Assembly (NCBI RefSeq): GCF_039544165.1
Contig: NZ_BAABLD010000005.1
Span: 434,001-498,000 of the forward strand
Direction of reading: 5' to 3'
DNA from: Viridibacterium curvum
GTDB taxonomy: Bacteria; Pseudomonadota; Gammaproteobacteria; Burkholderiales; Rhodocyclaceae
DNA: 64,000 bases
The translations under genes were made by a program, and so were the position numbers. This document shows positions 47,099 through 54,759 of this stretch, piece after piece (position 1 is the first letter of the stretch; each line of letters starts with the position of its first letter). The notes below the pieces were generated by a model. The model saw only the letters and a list, made by a program, of their open reading frames with translations, had not been told where the DNA came from and ran no database searches.

Positions 47099-47197
47099 GC
47101 CTAACGTTTGACGTGAGGGGCCGCCGCAGCGGCGAAGCCGCGAAGGGAACCCACAAGCGCAGCTTGTGGGCGGTCCCTCTCGACGGAATTGTTGGGC
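47099..47197 (-). repeat. attC site 7 (type B, 99 bp)
   Basis: Ends GCCTAAC / GTTGGGC; arms CGTTTGACGTGAGGGGCCGC and GCGGTCCCTCTCGACGGAAT; apical stem CCCACAAGCGCAGCTTGTGGG. Confidence 0.95.
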
Positions 47198-47198
47198 G

Positions 47199-47633
47199 TC
47201 ATTCGGCAAACTCGCGCACTTCAAGTAGCCGAGGATCGCCAAGCCACACAGCATCGATTAGGTCTGTGGCCTGCTGCATTAATGCTCCGTTGTTGACTAC
47301 CTCCTGACGGGTCAGCGCCTTGGCGCATAGCGTGGAGCGAGCAGCCGGGCGAGAGGCGCTATCGATTGCCATGAACGAACCGCCTCCTGAACTTGGATTG
47401 AATAGCCATGAAACCAGTTGCTTATCGTTAACCTCATCGTTACCCCAAGTACCAATCAGGAAGTCGAAGTTCGGCGGGTGGTCAGGACGGCTGGCAGTCC
47501 ACTGAATCCAATAGCAGGCTAGAGGTAGCTCAGATGCGTAGACATAGCCCCAGACCGTACGCGTGCGGTTGCCGCAACAAGCACAAGTGCTTTCGTGCTC
47601 CTCTGCTGGTTCAACGCGAAAGGTGTCGCTCAT
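47199..47633 (-). CDS. Cassette-encoded conserved hypothetical protein, Cys-rich N-terminus
   Basis: 144 aa from ATG 47633. The N-terminus MSDTFRVEPAEEHESTCACC has a CACCG cluster that could bind metal. It continues TVWGYVYASELPLACYWIQW and NFDFLIGTWGNDEVNDKQLV with SGGGSFMAIDSASRPAA. I recognise this as a widespread uncharacterised bacterial family, also found outside integrons, with no known activity. The stop is two bases beyond the attC core. Confidence 0.75.
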   Translation of the reverse strand: MSDTFRVEPAEEHESTCACCGNRTRTVWGYVYASELPLACYWIQWTASRPDHPPNFDFLIGTWGNDEVNDKQLVSWLFNPSSGGGSFMAIDSASRPAARSTLCAKALTRQEVVNNGALMQQATDLIDAVWLGDPRLLEVREFAE

Positions 47634-47636
47634 GAC

Positions 47637-47735
47637 GTCCAACGTTTGACGTGAGGGGCCGCCGTAGAGGCGAAGCCGCGAAGGGAACCTGCAAGCGCAG
47701 CTTGCAGGCGGTCCCTCTCGACGGAATTGTTAGAG
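47637..47735 (-). repeat. attC site 8 (type B, 99 bp)
   Basis: Ends GTCCAAC / GTTAGAG; apical stem CTGCAAGCGCAGCTTGCAG, with compensating changes against site 7. Confidence 0.94.
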
Positions 47736-47756
47736 CGAGGTGGTTGCATGCGATGG

Positions 47757-47975
47757 CTACCACATGACGGGTGGGCGACCACCGCTTGTGATTGTGGCCC
47801 CAATGAACGCGCCGGCTGGGAATGCTATAAACCACCAGACGCTTGCGCCGAAGTAAATCATCACAATGGAAACGAGAAGCCCAATGCAGGCGCCTAGAGC
47901 GGCATGCTTGCCGCTGCTTTTGACGCCTTCTTTCATTGGAACTGGCGCCAGCTCGGAAGGAGGAAAGAACTTCAT
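47757..47975 (-). CDS. Small membrane protein, second gene of a two-gene cassette
   Basis: 72 aa from ATG 47975. Two hydrophobic segments (ALGACIGLLVSIVMIYFGA and WWFIAFPAGAFIGATIT) follow a polar N-terminus. Its ribosome site AGGAGG lies in the last codons of the upstream gene, whose stop is three bases before this ATG, so the two are coupled. Size and coupling resemble toxin/antitoxin or immunity pairs, but no family is recognised. Confidence 0.7.
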   Translation of the reverse strand: MKFFPPSELAPVPMKEGVKSSGKHAALGACIGLLVSIVMIYFGASVWWFIAFPAGAFIGATITSGGRPPVMW

Positions 47976-47978
47976 TTT

Positions 47979-48194
47979 CTATACCTCCTCATCCGATAGC
48001 TCAACAAACTGATCTATGTGGTAGCCGGAATACGCACGGCCAGACTTGAAGCCTAAGAACACGCCATGCTCTGGAAGATTTGGGATCTCACCCAGGAAAA
48101 CCAGAGGCAAATCTTCTGCGAAGGGATATGAGCCAAGATCGACGGCAAACTCCGACTTCAGTTTAACAAGGCTGAGAGACCGAATTGGTGCCAT
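47979..48194 (-). CDS. Small soluble protein, first gene of a two-gene cassette
   Basis: 71 aa from ATG 48194 (MAPIRSLSLVKLKSEFAVDL). It is a compact, probably beta-rich protein ending HGVFLGFKSGRAYSGYHIDQ then FVELSDEEV. The acidic end and size are like immunity proteins or antitoxins, though this is not a match to a named family. The frame is open upstream through attC; the ATG after the core is the sensible start. Translationally coupled to the membrane protein that follows. Confidence 0.68.
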   Translation of the reverse strand: MAPIRSLSLVKLKSEFAVDLGSYPFAEDLPLVFLGEIPNLPEHGVFLGFKSGRAYSGYHIDQFVELSDEEV

Positions 48195-48203
48195 TGAGGT
48201 GCG

Positions 48204-48296
48204 CTCTAACGTGGAAGTAAGCGGACGCCGGAGCGCGCAGCGCGGAGGGAACTGCAAGCGCAGCTTGCAGCGGTCCGCTTGACTGCAGGGTTAGAC
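48204..48296 (-). repeat. attC site 9 (type A, 93 bp)
   Basis: Ends CTCTAAC / GTTAGAC; left end complements the GTTAGAG core of site 8. Apical stem CTGCAAGCGCAGCTTGCAG. Confidence 0.95.
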
Positions 48297-48323
48297 GTCT
48301 TTTTCACGGCGCAATGTGGGGCT

Positions 48324-48638
48324 TTAAGGTTTTTCTTGAGCATCTGGATTTCCGCCTTGATCAAGGTAGCTCTTCCATAAGAGTGCCTTACCCTTTTGAA
48401 GCTCAGAGCCCGAGGCTTGAAAGCGCGAGAAGTAATAACCCTCATGCTTCTCAAAGCTAACGGTTAGTTGGCCACATTCACCTGATAAGTGCCATTCCTT
48501 TGCTTCCGCTGAGAGTGCGTGAAACTCTTCTTCCGCTCTGGCAAAAGAACCTGCCTCGTAATGAGCCCGAATGATGCGAGCCAACTCAGGAAGTAGCGGC
48601 TCGTAATCTGGGAGACAGATTTCGTAAGTGGCGATCAT
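48324..48638 (-). CDS. Cassette gene of unknown function
   Basis: 104 aa soluble, acidic protein from ATG 48638, five bases after the attC core (MIATYEICLPDYEPLLPELA). Predicted helix-rich front (RIIRAHYEAGSFARAEEEFH) and a beta-like segment GQLTVSFEKHEGYYFSRFQA. No family recognised. Confidence 0.65.
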   Translation of the reverse strand: MIATYEICLPDYEPLLPELARIIRAHYEAGSFARAEEEFHALSAEAKEWHLSGECGQLTVSFEKHEGYYFSRFQASGSELQKGKALLWKSYLDQGGNPDAQEKP

Positions 48639-48643
48639 GAGAC

Positions 48644-48739
48644 GTCTAACGTTTGAGGTAAGGGGCAGCCGGAGCGCGTAGCGCGGAGGGCACCTGCAAG
48701 CGCAGCTTGCAGGCTGTCCCGTTGACCGATTGGTTAGCC
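48644..48739 (-). repeat. attC site 10 (type C, 96 bp)
   Basis: Ends GTCTAAC / GTTAGCC; arms CGTTTGAGGTAAGGGGCAGC and GCTGTCCCGTTGACCGATTG; apical stem CTGCAAGCGCAGCTTGCAG. Confidence 0.94.
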
Positions 48740-49183
48740 GCGACTGACTGTGACACCGGCATTGCCCTTGGGTTGGAAACTGCGCCCAGCATAGCGATTG
48801 GCTTTAATCGTCGCAATCATCTCGGTCACTGAAGCAGCCCGTGCCGCCACAGTGTTGCGTGCCTTTGCTCGCGGCGCTAGCCGCCTGGACTATAGAGCGC
48901 TCCTGACCCGCGAAGCTGACCGATGAAGCCAGTGAATTTTTGATTGTTTGCTTGCACGATTGAAACTGCGCCCGAGCGATGAACGCCCAACTGTTTCTCG
49001 TGCGCGGACAAGCCATCCTTGTTGTGCCAGATCGTCCGTGACTCAAACTCATCCCGAACGTTCGAACCCTCAAACCCCGCGTGCGATTGCGCCAAAGAAA
49101 GCACGAAAAACAGATGCCTGAAGAGCCGCACCAGTATTGGCTCTCCGGGCATGCCGTAGCGAGGTGCCCGCAACGAAACGAGC
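48740..49183 (-). repeat. Repeated degenerate cassette, copy at 48.7 kb
   Basis: The cassette body is shared with 61495-61951 over nearly its whole length and, at its two ends, with 60139-60525. It has no long convincing gene. On the minus strand the end encodes YAGRSFQPKGNAGVTVSRG with a stop in the attC, but an indel relative to the 61-kb copy breaks the frame upstream. Confidence 0.8.
48877..49152 (-). CDS. Possible small exported protein of repeated cassette
   Basis: About 91 aa starting MPGEPILVRLFRHLFFVLSL then AQSHA, which looks like a signal peptide cut before GFEG. The mature part (NVRDEFESRTIWHNKDGLSA, HEKQLGVHRSGAVSIVQAN) is retained in the 61-kb copy, suggesting real coding. An ATG seven codons upstream (49173) is also possible. 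Function unknown; conservation between copies is the only support. Confidence 0.45.
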   Translation of the reverse strand: MPGEPILVRLFRHLFFVLSLAQSHAGFEGSNVRDEFESRTIWHNKDGLSAHEKQLGVHRSGAVSIVQANNQKFTGFIGQLRGSGALYSPGG

Positions 49184-49279
49184 GGCTAACGTGGAAGTAA
49201 GCGGACGCCGGAGCGCGCTAGCGCGGAGGGAACCTGCAAGCGCAGCTTGCAGGCGGTCCGCTTGACTGCAGGGTTAGAC
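49184..49279 (-). repeat. attC site 11 (type A, 96 bp)
   Basis: Ends GGCTAAC / GTTAGAC; longer by three bases through GAGCGCGCTAGCGCGGAGG in the middle arm. Confidence 0.95.
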
Positions 49280-49828
49280 ATTTTTTTGAGCACGCCAATC
49301 CTCCGCCAGCAAACTGTAGCTATATGCATCATGGAATGCACCGTTTGCATACCAATACTGCCGCATCACTCCCTCTCGCACAAAGCCTAAGCGCTCAAGG
49401 AATTTTACGGACCTGAGGTTTTCCGTAGCCGTGCCGGCACCCACGCGATTAAGCTGAAGAGAGCTAAAACCGAAACTAAGCATGCTACTTACGGCCTCGC
49501 TCATGAAGCCACGCCCCCAGACATCCGGGGAAAGCTCATACCCGCACATGGCAGAACGGAATGACTGATTTCGGGCATAGACCGAACAGCTACCAATCAG
49601 GCGCCCTTGTTCCTTCTCAAATACGCTCCAAGCCATTAAAGCGCCGTTATCAAGCCCCCTCTGTCTTTGCTCGATCCACTTGAACGCATCTTCAAGCTTT
49701 TGCATCGGGGATTGACCGAAGTACTGAACAACATTCGGATCTGACTCCAATTCAAAGATGCCCTGTGCATGCGAAGCATCCACCAGAAGAAGTTCAAGAC
49801 GAGCTGTGTAAATTGAACTTTCGGACAT
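49274..49828 (-). CDS. GNAT-family N-acetyltransferase (RimJ/RimL type)
   Basis: 184 aa acetyl-CoA-dependent transferase. The family opening TARLELLLVDASHAQGIFEL, the strand IGSCSVYAR, the acetyl-CoA loop in ELSPDVWGRGFMSEAVSSML and the motif LNRVGAGTATENLRSVKFLE then RLGFVREGVMRQYW are all present. Members acetylate ribosomal protein N-termini, antibiotics or toxins; the substrate here is unknown. The TAA stop lies in the attC core on the left. This is the best-identified gene of the array. Confidence 0.88.
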   Translation of the reverse strand: MSESSIYTARLELLLVDASHAQGIFELESDPNVVQYFGQSPMQKLEDAFKWIEQRQRGLDNGALMAWSVFEKEQGRLIGSCSVYARNQSFRSAMCGYELSPDVWGRGFMSEAVSSMLSFGFSSLQLNRVGAGTATENLRSVKFLERLGFVREGVMRQYWYANGAFHDAYSYSLLAEDWRAQKNV

Positions 49829-49840
49829 TGAGAGTCAGAT

Positions 49841-49933
49841 GTCTAACGTGGAAGTAAGCGGACGCCGGAGCGCGAAGCGCGGAGGGAACCACAAGCGCAG
49901 CTTGTGGCGGTCCGCTTGACTGTAGGGTTAGGC
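49841..49933 (-). repeat. attC site 12 (type A, 93 bp)
   Basis: Ends GTCTAAC / GTTAGGC; left end complements the GTTAGAC core of site 11. Confidence 0.95.
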
Positions 49934-50362
49934 GCCACGCTGGGCCTCCCACTTCTCCCTGGCCTCTCGACACAACTCACAGAAGAAGACTTTCCTTTCC
50001 GTTGGTGACTCATGCCAGCAAGGACCAAGAAAGACACTGTTTGCGTGGGGGAACAATGACTCCATCGTATCAATGTATTTGCCGGTTAGTTGGTGTGTGC
50101 CGTACAGAACTGGGACCAACTCAGACTTCAATTCTGATCCATGGACATGGCAGTGGCGAAAGAGGTTGGAAACCTCCTCAAAGTCAGTGATGTGTGTGCC
50201 AAGAGTCTTTTGTACCTGATCCCACATCGACTCCTGCCAATAGAAAAGACGCTTCTTTGCTTGACAGCGACCGTTCAGCTCGGAGACGAACTTTGCGTAG
50301 CGCTCTGCCCCGAAGGCTGATCGCATTGCTTCTCGCGCTGCTTGTGGATCAACGATATACAT
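49928..50362 (-). CDS. Cassette gene with HxH and CxxC motifs, unknown
   Basis: 144 aa from ATG 50362, three bases after the attC core. Notable are FRHCHVHGSELKSELVPVLY (Cys and two His close together), GPCWHESPTERKVFFCELCR with CELC, so a metal site is plausible. The pattern 'CHVHG ... L.P..YG ... FP.A' occurs in uncharacterised bacterial proteins that I cannot name. The stop codon is in attC. Confidence 0.65.
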   Translation of the reverse strand: MYIVDPQAAREAMRSAFGAERYAKFVSELNGRCQAKKRLFYWQESMWDQVQKTLGTHITDFEEVSNLFRHCHVHGSELKSELVPVLYGTHQLTGKYIDTMESLFPHANSVFLGPCWHESPTERKVFFCELCREAREKWEAQRGA

Positions 50363-50365
50363 GGC

Positions 50366-50458
50366 GCCTAACGTGGAAGTAAGCGGACGCCGTAGCGCGA
50401 AGCGCGGAGGGAACCACAAGCGCAGCTTGTGGCGGTCCGCTTGACTGTAGTGTTAGAT
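50366..50458 (-). repeat. attC site 13 (type A, 93 bp)
   Basis: Ends GCCTAAC / GTTAGAT; middle arm reads CGTAGCGCGAAGCGCGGAGG. Confidence 0.95.
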
Positions 50459-50476
50459 GCGTGGTGCATCTTGCGC

Positions 50477-50896
50477 CTAGTGAAGATCGCCGCTACCGAA
50501 CCGCTCATTGAAACCCTCTTTAGCATCGCTGACAAAGACATCCAATTGTGACTCGGGAACGACACGGACAGAAATGCCAAGCCTTTCTGCCTTTTCAATC
50601 ATGGCATCTACCGCTTGCCCACTTTGGCAGAGCAACAGCTTTGGCCATTCATGCTTGTGAGCGTGGGCTTCTTCCATCATTTTAATTACATCCTCCGCTG
50701 GAAGCGAAGTGGCCAGCACAGAGACAAAGGACGTGCTGAGAATGAAACCACTAGCCGCATCCATCAATGAAAAGCAATTGAACTCACCATCTTCCTTGGT
50801 GAAAATCGGCGAGGTGTTGAGCTTGAAAGCGACCCACGCTTCATTGATTTCAAACTGCTCGGGCAAAGGCAAATTGCTCATTGAGATTTCAAGCAT
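50477..50896 (-). CDS. Cassette gene of unknown function (DUF6930-like?)
   Basis: 139 aa if started at the ATG at 50896, whose first two bases belong to the attC core; a second ATG at 50881 (MSNLPLPEQFEINEAWVAFK) may be the true start. A beta-alpha pattern (NCFSLMDAASGFILSTSFVS, EWPKLLLCQSGQAVDAMIEK, ERLGISVRVVPESQLDVFVS) suggests an RNase H-like or DUF6930-like fold; this is a weak structural guess. The tail ends ERFGSGDLH. Confidence 0.65.
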   Translation of the reverse strand: MLEISMSNLPLPEQFEINEAWVAFKLNTSPIFTKEDGEFNCFSLMDAASGFILSTSFVSVLATSLPAEDVIKMMEEAHAHKHEWPKLLLCQSGQAVDAMIEKAERLGISVRVVPESQLDVFVSDAKEGFNERFGSGDLH

Positions 50897-50987
50897 CTAA
50901 CGTGGAAGTAAGCGGACGCCGGAGCGCGAAGCGCGGAGGGAACCACAAGCGCAGCTTGTGGCGGTCCGCTTGACTGCAGGGTTAGGC
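50895..50987 (-). repeat. attC site 14 (type A, 93 bp)
   Basis: Ends ATCTAAC / GTTAGGC; left end complements the GTTAGAT core of site 13. Confidence 0.95.
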
Positions 50988-51059
50988 GATTTTTGCATTG
51001 GGTATTGCACTTGAACGTTGAGACTATGTGCCTTTGTGCGCAGCATTATGGGAGACGGC

Positions 51060-51491
51060 CTATGCATTGGTTTGCGCATCTTGAAAGCGGTCTCGGTAAG
51101 CATATGTTGTCCACCGTATGCCAAGCAAAGTGCCCACGCCAAATGCCCCAGGAAATACCTCCCACGGCCATGATCCAAATGTGACGGATGAGGCACTTGA
51201 GAGCATAGCGAACAAGGCAAAGCAAACAAATGACACCCCTGCCAAGTGGAAAAACTGGAAGGGTTGGCGTGACATGAATGGATTTAGAAACCACGAAGGT
51301 TTAAGCCATGGGGCGTTAGATTTTTTGTAAGGACGGAATATCCAGTACCTAACCCCCAATGCGCCAAATGCACACGCGAAGATAAGAGTAAGCGGATCAG
51401 CAGTAGTCGGTGCGAAACTGCTGGAAAGACCTGAGTAGCACCAGAATCCAACAAAGAGAATCCGAACAGCGAGCCAAATATGCGGCGACAT
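51060..51491 (-). CDS. Cassette-encoded polytopic membrane protein
   Basis: 143 aa from ATG 51491, six bases after the attC core. Four hydrophobic stretches: IWLAVRILFVGFWCYSGLSS, LTLIFACAFGALGVRYWIF, FHLAGVSFVCFALFAMLSS and EVFPGAFGVGTLLGIRWTTY. No family recognised. Its 72-base tail resembles the right inverted repeat of the IS30 element and the tail of another cassette (53458-53542). Confidence 0.65.
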   Translation of the reverse strand: MSPHIWLAVRILFVGFWCYSGLSSSFAPTTADPLTLIFACAFGALGVRYWIFRPYKKSNAPWLKPSWFLNPFMSRQPFQFFHLAGVSFVCFALFAMLSSASSVTFGSWPWEVFPGAFGVGTLLGIRWTTYAYRDRFQDAQTNA

Positions 51492-51497
51492 GTTGTT

Positions 51498-51590
51498 GCC
51501 TAACGTGGAAGTAAGCGGACGCCGGAGCGCGAAGCGCGGAGGGAACCACAAGCGCAGCTTGTGGCGGTCCGCTTGACTGCAGGGTTAGAG
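51498..51590 (-). repeat. attC site 15 (type A, 93 bp)
   Basis: Ends GCCTAAC / GTTAGAG; arms and apical stem as in site 2. Confidence 0.95.
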
Positions 51591-51609
51591 AACAGCTGCC
51601 GCAAATGCC

Positions 51610-51993
51610 TCATGGTTTTGAATAGTCAATGCGGGCGCCAGGGAAGAAAGATGCGACTGCCCGTGGCCGCCTGTCGGAGCAGTCTTCGTCTTTATCGATC
51701 TGATCGGGGTACTCGTGAGCAACAGAGAACTTTCCTGCCTCGACGGTGTACCGCATAACCGCCCAAGACTCTGGCTTGATTGGGCCTTGCCCACGCTCCC
51801 AGTACTCATAAACCATGTCTTTCATCTTCGCTGTGCAGAAGCGGAACTGAACATCGCCCCCGGAGACGGGAAGGTAGAAGAGATCACAGGAAATTACTCC
51901 ATCCTCGACCTCTGCATAGATCAGTAACTTTTGAACGTCGGTGTTTGCAAATTCGACGGCTTCACTGCCAATGCGTTGGTAGTAATCGGACAT
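51610..51993 (-). CDS. Cassette gene, possibly immunity-type (YezG-like)
   Basis: 127 aa soluble acidic protein from ATG 51993 (MSDYYQRIGSEAVEFANTDV). The layout IYAEVEDGVISCDLFYLPVS, VQFRFCTAKMKDMVYEYWER and WAVMRYTVEAGKFSVAHEYP recalls YezG/DUF600 antitoxin or immunity proteins, which share a Y-hE...Y...F-Y pattern, but the match is by eye only. It is alone in its cassette. Confidence 0.6.
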   Translation of the reverse strand: MSDYYQRIGSEAVEFANTDVQKLLIYAEVEDGVISCDLFYLPVSGGDVQFRFCTAKMKDMVYEYWERGQGPIKPESWAVMRYTVEAGKFSVAHEYPDQIDKDEDCSDRRPRAVASFFPGARIDYSKP

Positions 51994-52001
51994 TGAGAGT
52001 T

Positions 52002-52097
52002 CTCTAACGTTTGAGGTAAGGGGCAGCCGGAGCTGCGCAGCAGCGTAGGGAACCACAAGCGCAGCTTGTGGCTGTCCCTTTGACCGAATTGTTAGGC
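52002..52097 (-). repeat. attC site 16 (type C, 96 bp)
   Basis: Ends CTCTAAC / GTTAGGC; middle arm GAGCTGCGCAGCAGCGTAGG; arms CGTTTGAGGTAAGGGGCAGC and GGCTGTCCCTTTGACCGAAT. Confidence 0.94.
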
Positions 52098-52159
52098 GAT
52101 TTTTTCACGATGTGTGTTGCTCTTGTATCTTGAAACTAAACATGAGGTGCACGAAAAAT

Positions 52160-52519
52160 CTAACTTATGCATACACCTAAGCCCTTTTGCTCCGCATGAG
52201 CACAGGCCGCTAGTGCATTGTGTAAGTGGAATTGCAAATCTTCCTCTGCAATTTTTAGCGCTCGGGCGATATCAGTGGAGTCGGACAAGATGGATTCGAG
52301 CTCGATTCGGAACGAGTGAATGTCTATCGGCCGAACGTATAAGTCGCTTTTCTTGAGATGCACTAAGAACTTACTTCCTCGTTTAACCAGCTCCTTGCTT
52401 CCCCAGACGCCACGCCATGACTCCCAACCGAACAAATCTCCTGGCATTTCAGCCATTCCACGAAAGGCTGCATCCTCATCTTCAACGGTAGGGTCAAAGA
52501 AGGAAATCGCTAGTGACAT
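52160..52519 (-). CDS. Cassette gene of unknown function
   Basis: 119 aa soluble protein from ATG 52519, seven bases after the attC core. Trp-rich front (DLFGWESWRGVWGSKELVKR), a strand pair (GSKFLVHLKKSDLYVRPIDI) and a helical C-terminus with several His (LQFHLHNALAACAHAEQKG). Size and charge are like immunity proteins, but no family is recognised. Confidence 0.65.
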   Translation of the reverse strand: MSLAISFFDPTVEDEDAAFRGMAEMPGDLFGWESWRGVWGSKELVKRGSKFLVHLKKSDLYVRPIDIHSFRIELESILSDSTDIARALKIAEEDLQFHLHNALAACAHAEQKGLGVCIS

Positions 52520-52526
52520 GGAAAAA

Positions 52527-52622
52527 GCCTAACGTGGAAGTGAGGGGCAGCCGGAGCGCGAAGCGCGGAGGGCACCAACAAGCGCAGCTTGTTGGCTGTC
52601 CCTCTCGACTGTAGTGTTAGAC
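52527..52622 (-). repeat. attC site 17 (type D, 96 bp)
   Basis: Ends GCCTAAC / GTTAGAC; arms CGTGGAAGTGAGGGGCAGCC and GGCTGTCCCTCTCGACTG; apical stem CAACAAGCGCAGCTTGTTG. Confidence 0.95.
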
Positions 52623-52625
52623 GGG

Positions 52626-53342
52626 CTACTTTGTCGCCTTTTCATTTCTCAATGCCTTGACTTCGGGAGAGTTTTCTAGAACCTCGACCTCGATTTTTTG
52701 ACGCGTATTGGTGCCTACGTAAGGCTTCATAGCTGCAACCATGTAAGGTATGACCAAACGAAGATCGCCACTTGACCCAGTGCTAACAACGTTGGTTTTC
52801 CATACTTGGACCATCTTGTTTTCTTTTATGTACGTTGCTGTGTCGTATGCATCAAGAAACAAAAATCTAGAGTAGACCGTGTTCGTTCCTATCTGTGTTG
52901 TGGAGCCGGTTACTCCATAGGTCGGCGTATAGGTGGTTGTCCCGCTGTATGTAGCGGTACGGCCTGTAGAGGAAACAGTTCCGTATGTATTTGAGGAGGC
53001 AATGCCAGTTTGGCCCCACGTCGGAACTGAGTAGGAATATTGATAGGTTTGTGGATCTCCAATTGCATAAGTGAAGAAGATCGCGATTTCAGCCTCTTGA
53101 AAACTTGGAGCTTTAACGAACCCTTTTTCTGACAGTACTTTGTCGACGTATGCTGAGAACTCCATGAACTGAAGGTCTGCGGCATCTACTCCTTTGCTCC
53201 CCGGCATAAGAACATATCGCTTCTTTGTTGGAGCGTCGTCCCGAGAAAGGGAGTCAACATTGGACACGAAGCGCAATTGATTTGCACAACCTGCTAAGCA
53301 GGTGAGAAGAATCAGAGCTAGGGCACAGTTTTTGATGCACAC
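52626..53342 (-). CDS. Cassette-encoded lipoprotein (DUF4136-like)
   Basis: 238 aa lipoprotein. GTG start at 53342 with AAAGGA six bases upstream; signal peptide ending in the lipobox LAGC (Cys19). The mature part has a Tyr/Thr/Ser/Gly-rich stretch (SYSVPTWGQTGIASSNTYGT, TYSGTTTYTPTYGVTGSTTQ) and a conserved-looking RFLFLDAYDTATYIKENKMV core as in DUF4136 outer-membrane-associated lipoproteins. One of the longest cassette genes here; likely periplasmic-facing. Confidence 0.75.
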   Translation of the reverse strand: MCIKNCALALILLTCLAGCANQLRFVSNVDSLSRDDAPTKKRYVLMPGSKGVDAADLQFMEFSAYVDKVLSEKGFVKAPSFQEAEIAIFFTYAIGDPQTYQYSYSVPTWGQTGIASSNTYGTVSSTGRTATYSGTTTYTPTYGVTGSTTQIGTNTVYSRFLFLDAYDTATYIKENKMVQVWKTNVVSTGSSGDLRLVIPYMVAAMKPYVGTNTRQKIEVEVLENSPEVKALRNEKATK

Positions 53343-53364
53343 GGTCGTTCCTTTGAAAGGGGAT

Positions 53365-53457
53365 GTCTAACGTGGAAGTAAGCGGACGCCGGAGCGCGAA
53401 GCGCGGAGGGAACCACAAGCGCAGCTTGTGGCGGTCCGCTTGACTGTAGGGTTAGGC
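53365..53457 (-). repeat. attC site 18 (type A, 93 bp)
   Basis: Ends GTCTAAC / GTTAGGC; left end complements the GTTAGAC core of site 17. Confidence 0.95.
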
Positions 53458-53542
53458 GATTTTTGCATCGGTGTATTGCACTTCAACTTTGAGACTGCGT
53501 TCGCTCCTTTTGCTGTTGTCGTTCTTGAGCAACGCATACTCA

Positions 53543-53944
53543 CTACCCGAACACTTTGTATAGGAAAGTCAGGATGCCAAGAGCCAATAGAATTGACAGA
53601 GTGAACTTGGTATTTCGCCCTCTGTTGTAGTGCCTGTAATCGGGGAAGCTGTTCCTGAACTCCTCGTATTCCGCCCATGTGTGCCAACGGCCATTTGAGT
53701 CAAAGATGAAGCGATTACCGTCGGAGAGTCGCACTTGCTCGGCTATACCAAACAAGTTCCCGTGTAAGACAAGCTCGAAAGGAATCTTCTCAGTTCTATA
53801 GCAACAGCGGCCACCACGGATTGCTTCGTCTTTTCGTTCAAATGCACGAAGTTCAAACTCGCGGTCGCCAGAGTCACTTTCGATGAGCAACAGCACGTAC
53901 TCCACGTTGCTCTTAATATCGGATCGTCGCCAAATCGGTCGCAT
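53543..53944 (-). CDS. Cassette gene with C-terminal membrane anchor, copy 1
   Basis: 133 aa from ATG 53944. A soluble N-terminal domain (VEYVLLLIESDSGDREFELR, KIPFELVLHGNLFGIAEQVR, FIFDSNGRWHTWAEYEEFRN) ends in one hydrophobic helix, KFTLSILLALGILTFLYKVF, so it is probably anchored in the inner membrane by its tail. No family recognised. The 85-base tail before attC 18 contains a stretch resembling the IS30 right inverted repeat. Confidence 0.68.
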   Translation of the reverse strand: MRPIWRRSDIKSNVEYVLLLIESDSGDREFELRAFERKDEAIRGGRCCYRTEKIPFELVLHGNLFGIAEQVRLSDGNRFIFDSNGRWHTWAEYEEFRNSFPDYRHYNRGRNTKFTLSILLALGILTFLYKVFG

Positions 53945-53983
53945 ATCAAATTTCTGGACTTTGAGCCACGGTCGCCCGGTGCG

Positions 53984-54079
53984 GCCTAACGTGGAAGTGA
54001 GGGGCAGCCGGAGCGCGTAGCGCGGAGGGAACCAACAAGCGCAGCTTGTTGGCTGTCCCTCTCGACTGTATGGTTAGGC
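53984..54079 (-). repeat. attC site 19 (type D, 96 bp)
   Basis: Ends GCCTAAC / GTTAGGC; apical stem CAACAAGCGCAGCTTGTTG. Confidence 0.95.
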
Positions 54080-54092
54080 GGTGGTTTGACCA

Positions 54093-54611
54093 TTACATAT
54101 TTAGCATCTGACGCAAAGGAGGCTTGGCTGCGCCTGACCACACAGAGGCTTGATGTAGTACCAATACTCTTCCGTCTGCCGTATGGATTGTGAATCGAAA
54201 CACTTTCTCCGTGTCGCCGTTCTGCGCCAGCCATGCTATCGAAGGATCATTCGATTTTCTGGGCGTTGAAGATCCAATCCAGTAGCCATGTGCGACGAGC
54301 GCTGGTGTGTCGTCTTGTACCAACTGAACAGCTTCGGTTCCTGTTACGTCTTCAACGACAACCTTCTTTGGCGTGGATTTGTTCTTCTCCGTGAATCCAA
54401 AAGTGTAGACCAACTCCAATTTTTCCCTGTTGATTAGAAACCCTGCAACTTCAATGCGGATTTCTTTATCTTCTGTGGGAAGTGCGCCGCCCGCTGCCAC
54501 AGGGAGTTGAATGATCTTACCGCCGGACACAGTGAAATTTTTCAATGTGGCCTGCGGCCCGGCGCATGCGCTAAGAAAAATTGATACGACAGCGACGAAT
54601 GCGATTTTCAT
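54093..54611 (-). CDS. Cassette-encoded lipoprotein, copy 1
   Basis: 172 aa. Signal peptide MKIAFVAVVSIFLSACAGPQ with lipobox LSAC (Cys16). The mature domain is probably beta-rich: IRIEVAGFLINREKLELVYT, KKVVVEDVTGTEAVQLVQDD, KVFRFTIHTADGRVLVLHQA. It may be a periplasmic or outer-membrane lipoprotein; no named family. ATG seven bases after the attC core. Confidence 0.75.
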   Translation of the reverse strand: MKIAFVAVVSIFLSACAGPQATLKNFTVSGGKIIQLPVAAGGALPTEDKEIRIEVAGFLINREKLELVYTFGFTEKNKSTPKKVVVEDVTGTEAVQLVQDDTPALVAHGYWIGSSTPRKSNDPSIAWLAQNGDTEKVFRFTIHTADGRVLVLHQASVWSGAAKPPLRQMLNM

Positions 54612-54618
54612 CTGGGAA

Positions 54619-54711
54619 GCCTAACGTGGAAGTAAGCGGACGCCGGAGCGCGAAGCGCGGAGGGAACCACAAGCGCAGCTTGTGGCGGTCCGCTTGACTG
54701 TAGGGTTAGAC
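54619..54711 (-). repeat. attC site 20 (type A, 93 bp)
   Basis: Ends GCCTAAC / GTTAGAC; arms as site 1. Confidence 0.95.
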
Positions 54712-54759
54712 ATCGTTTGCGGCAATACTTTCACACGATTTTCCTTGCCTATAATCACT

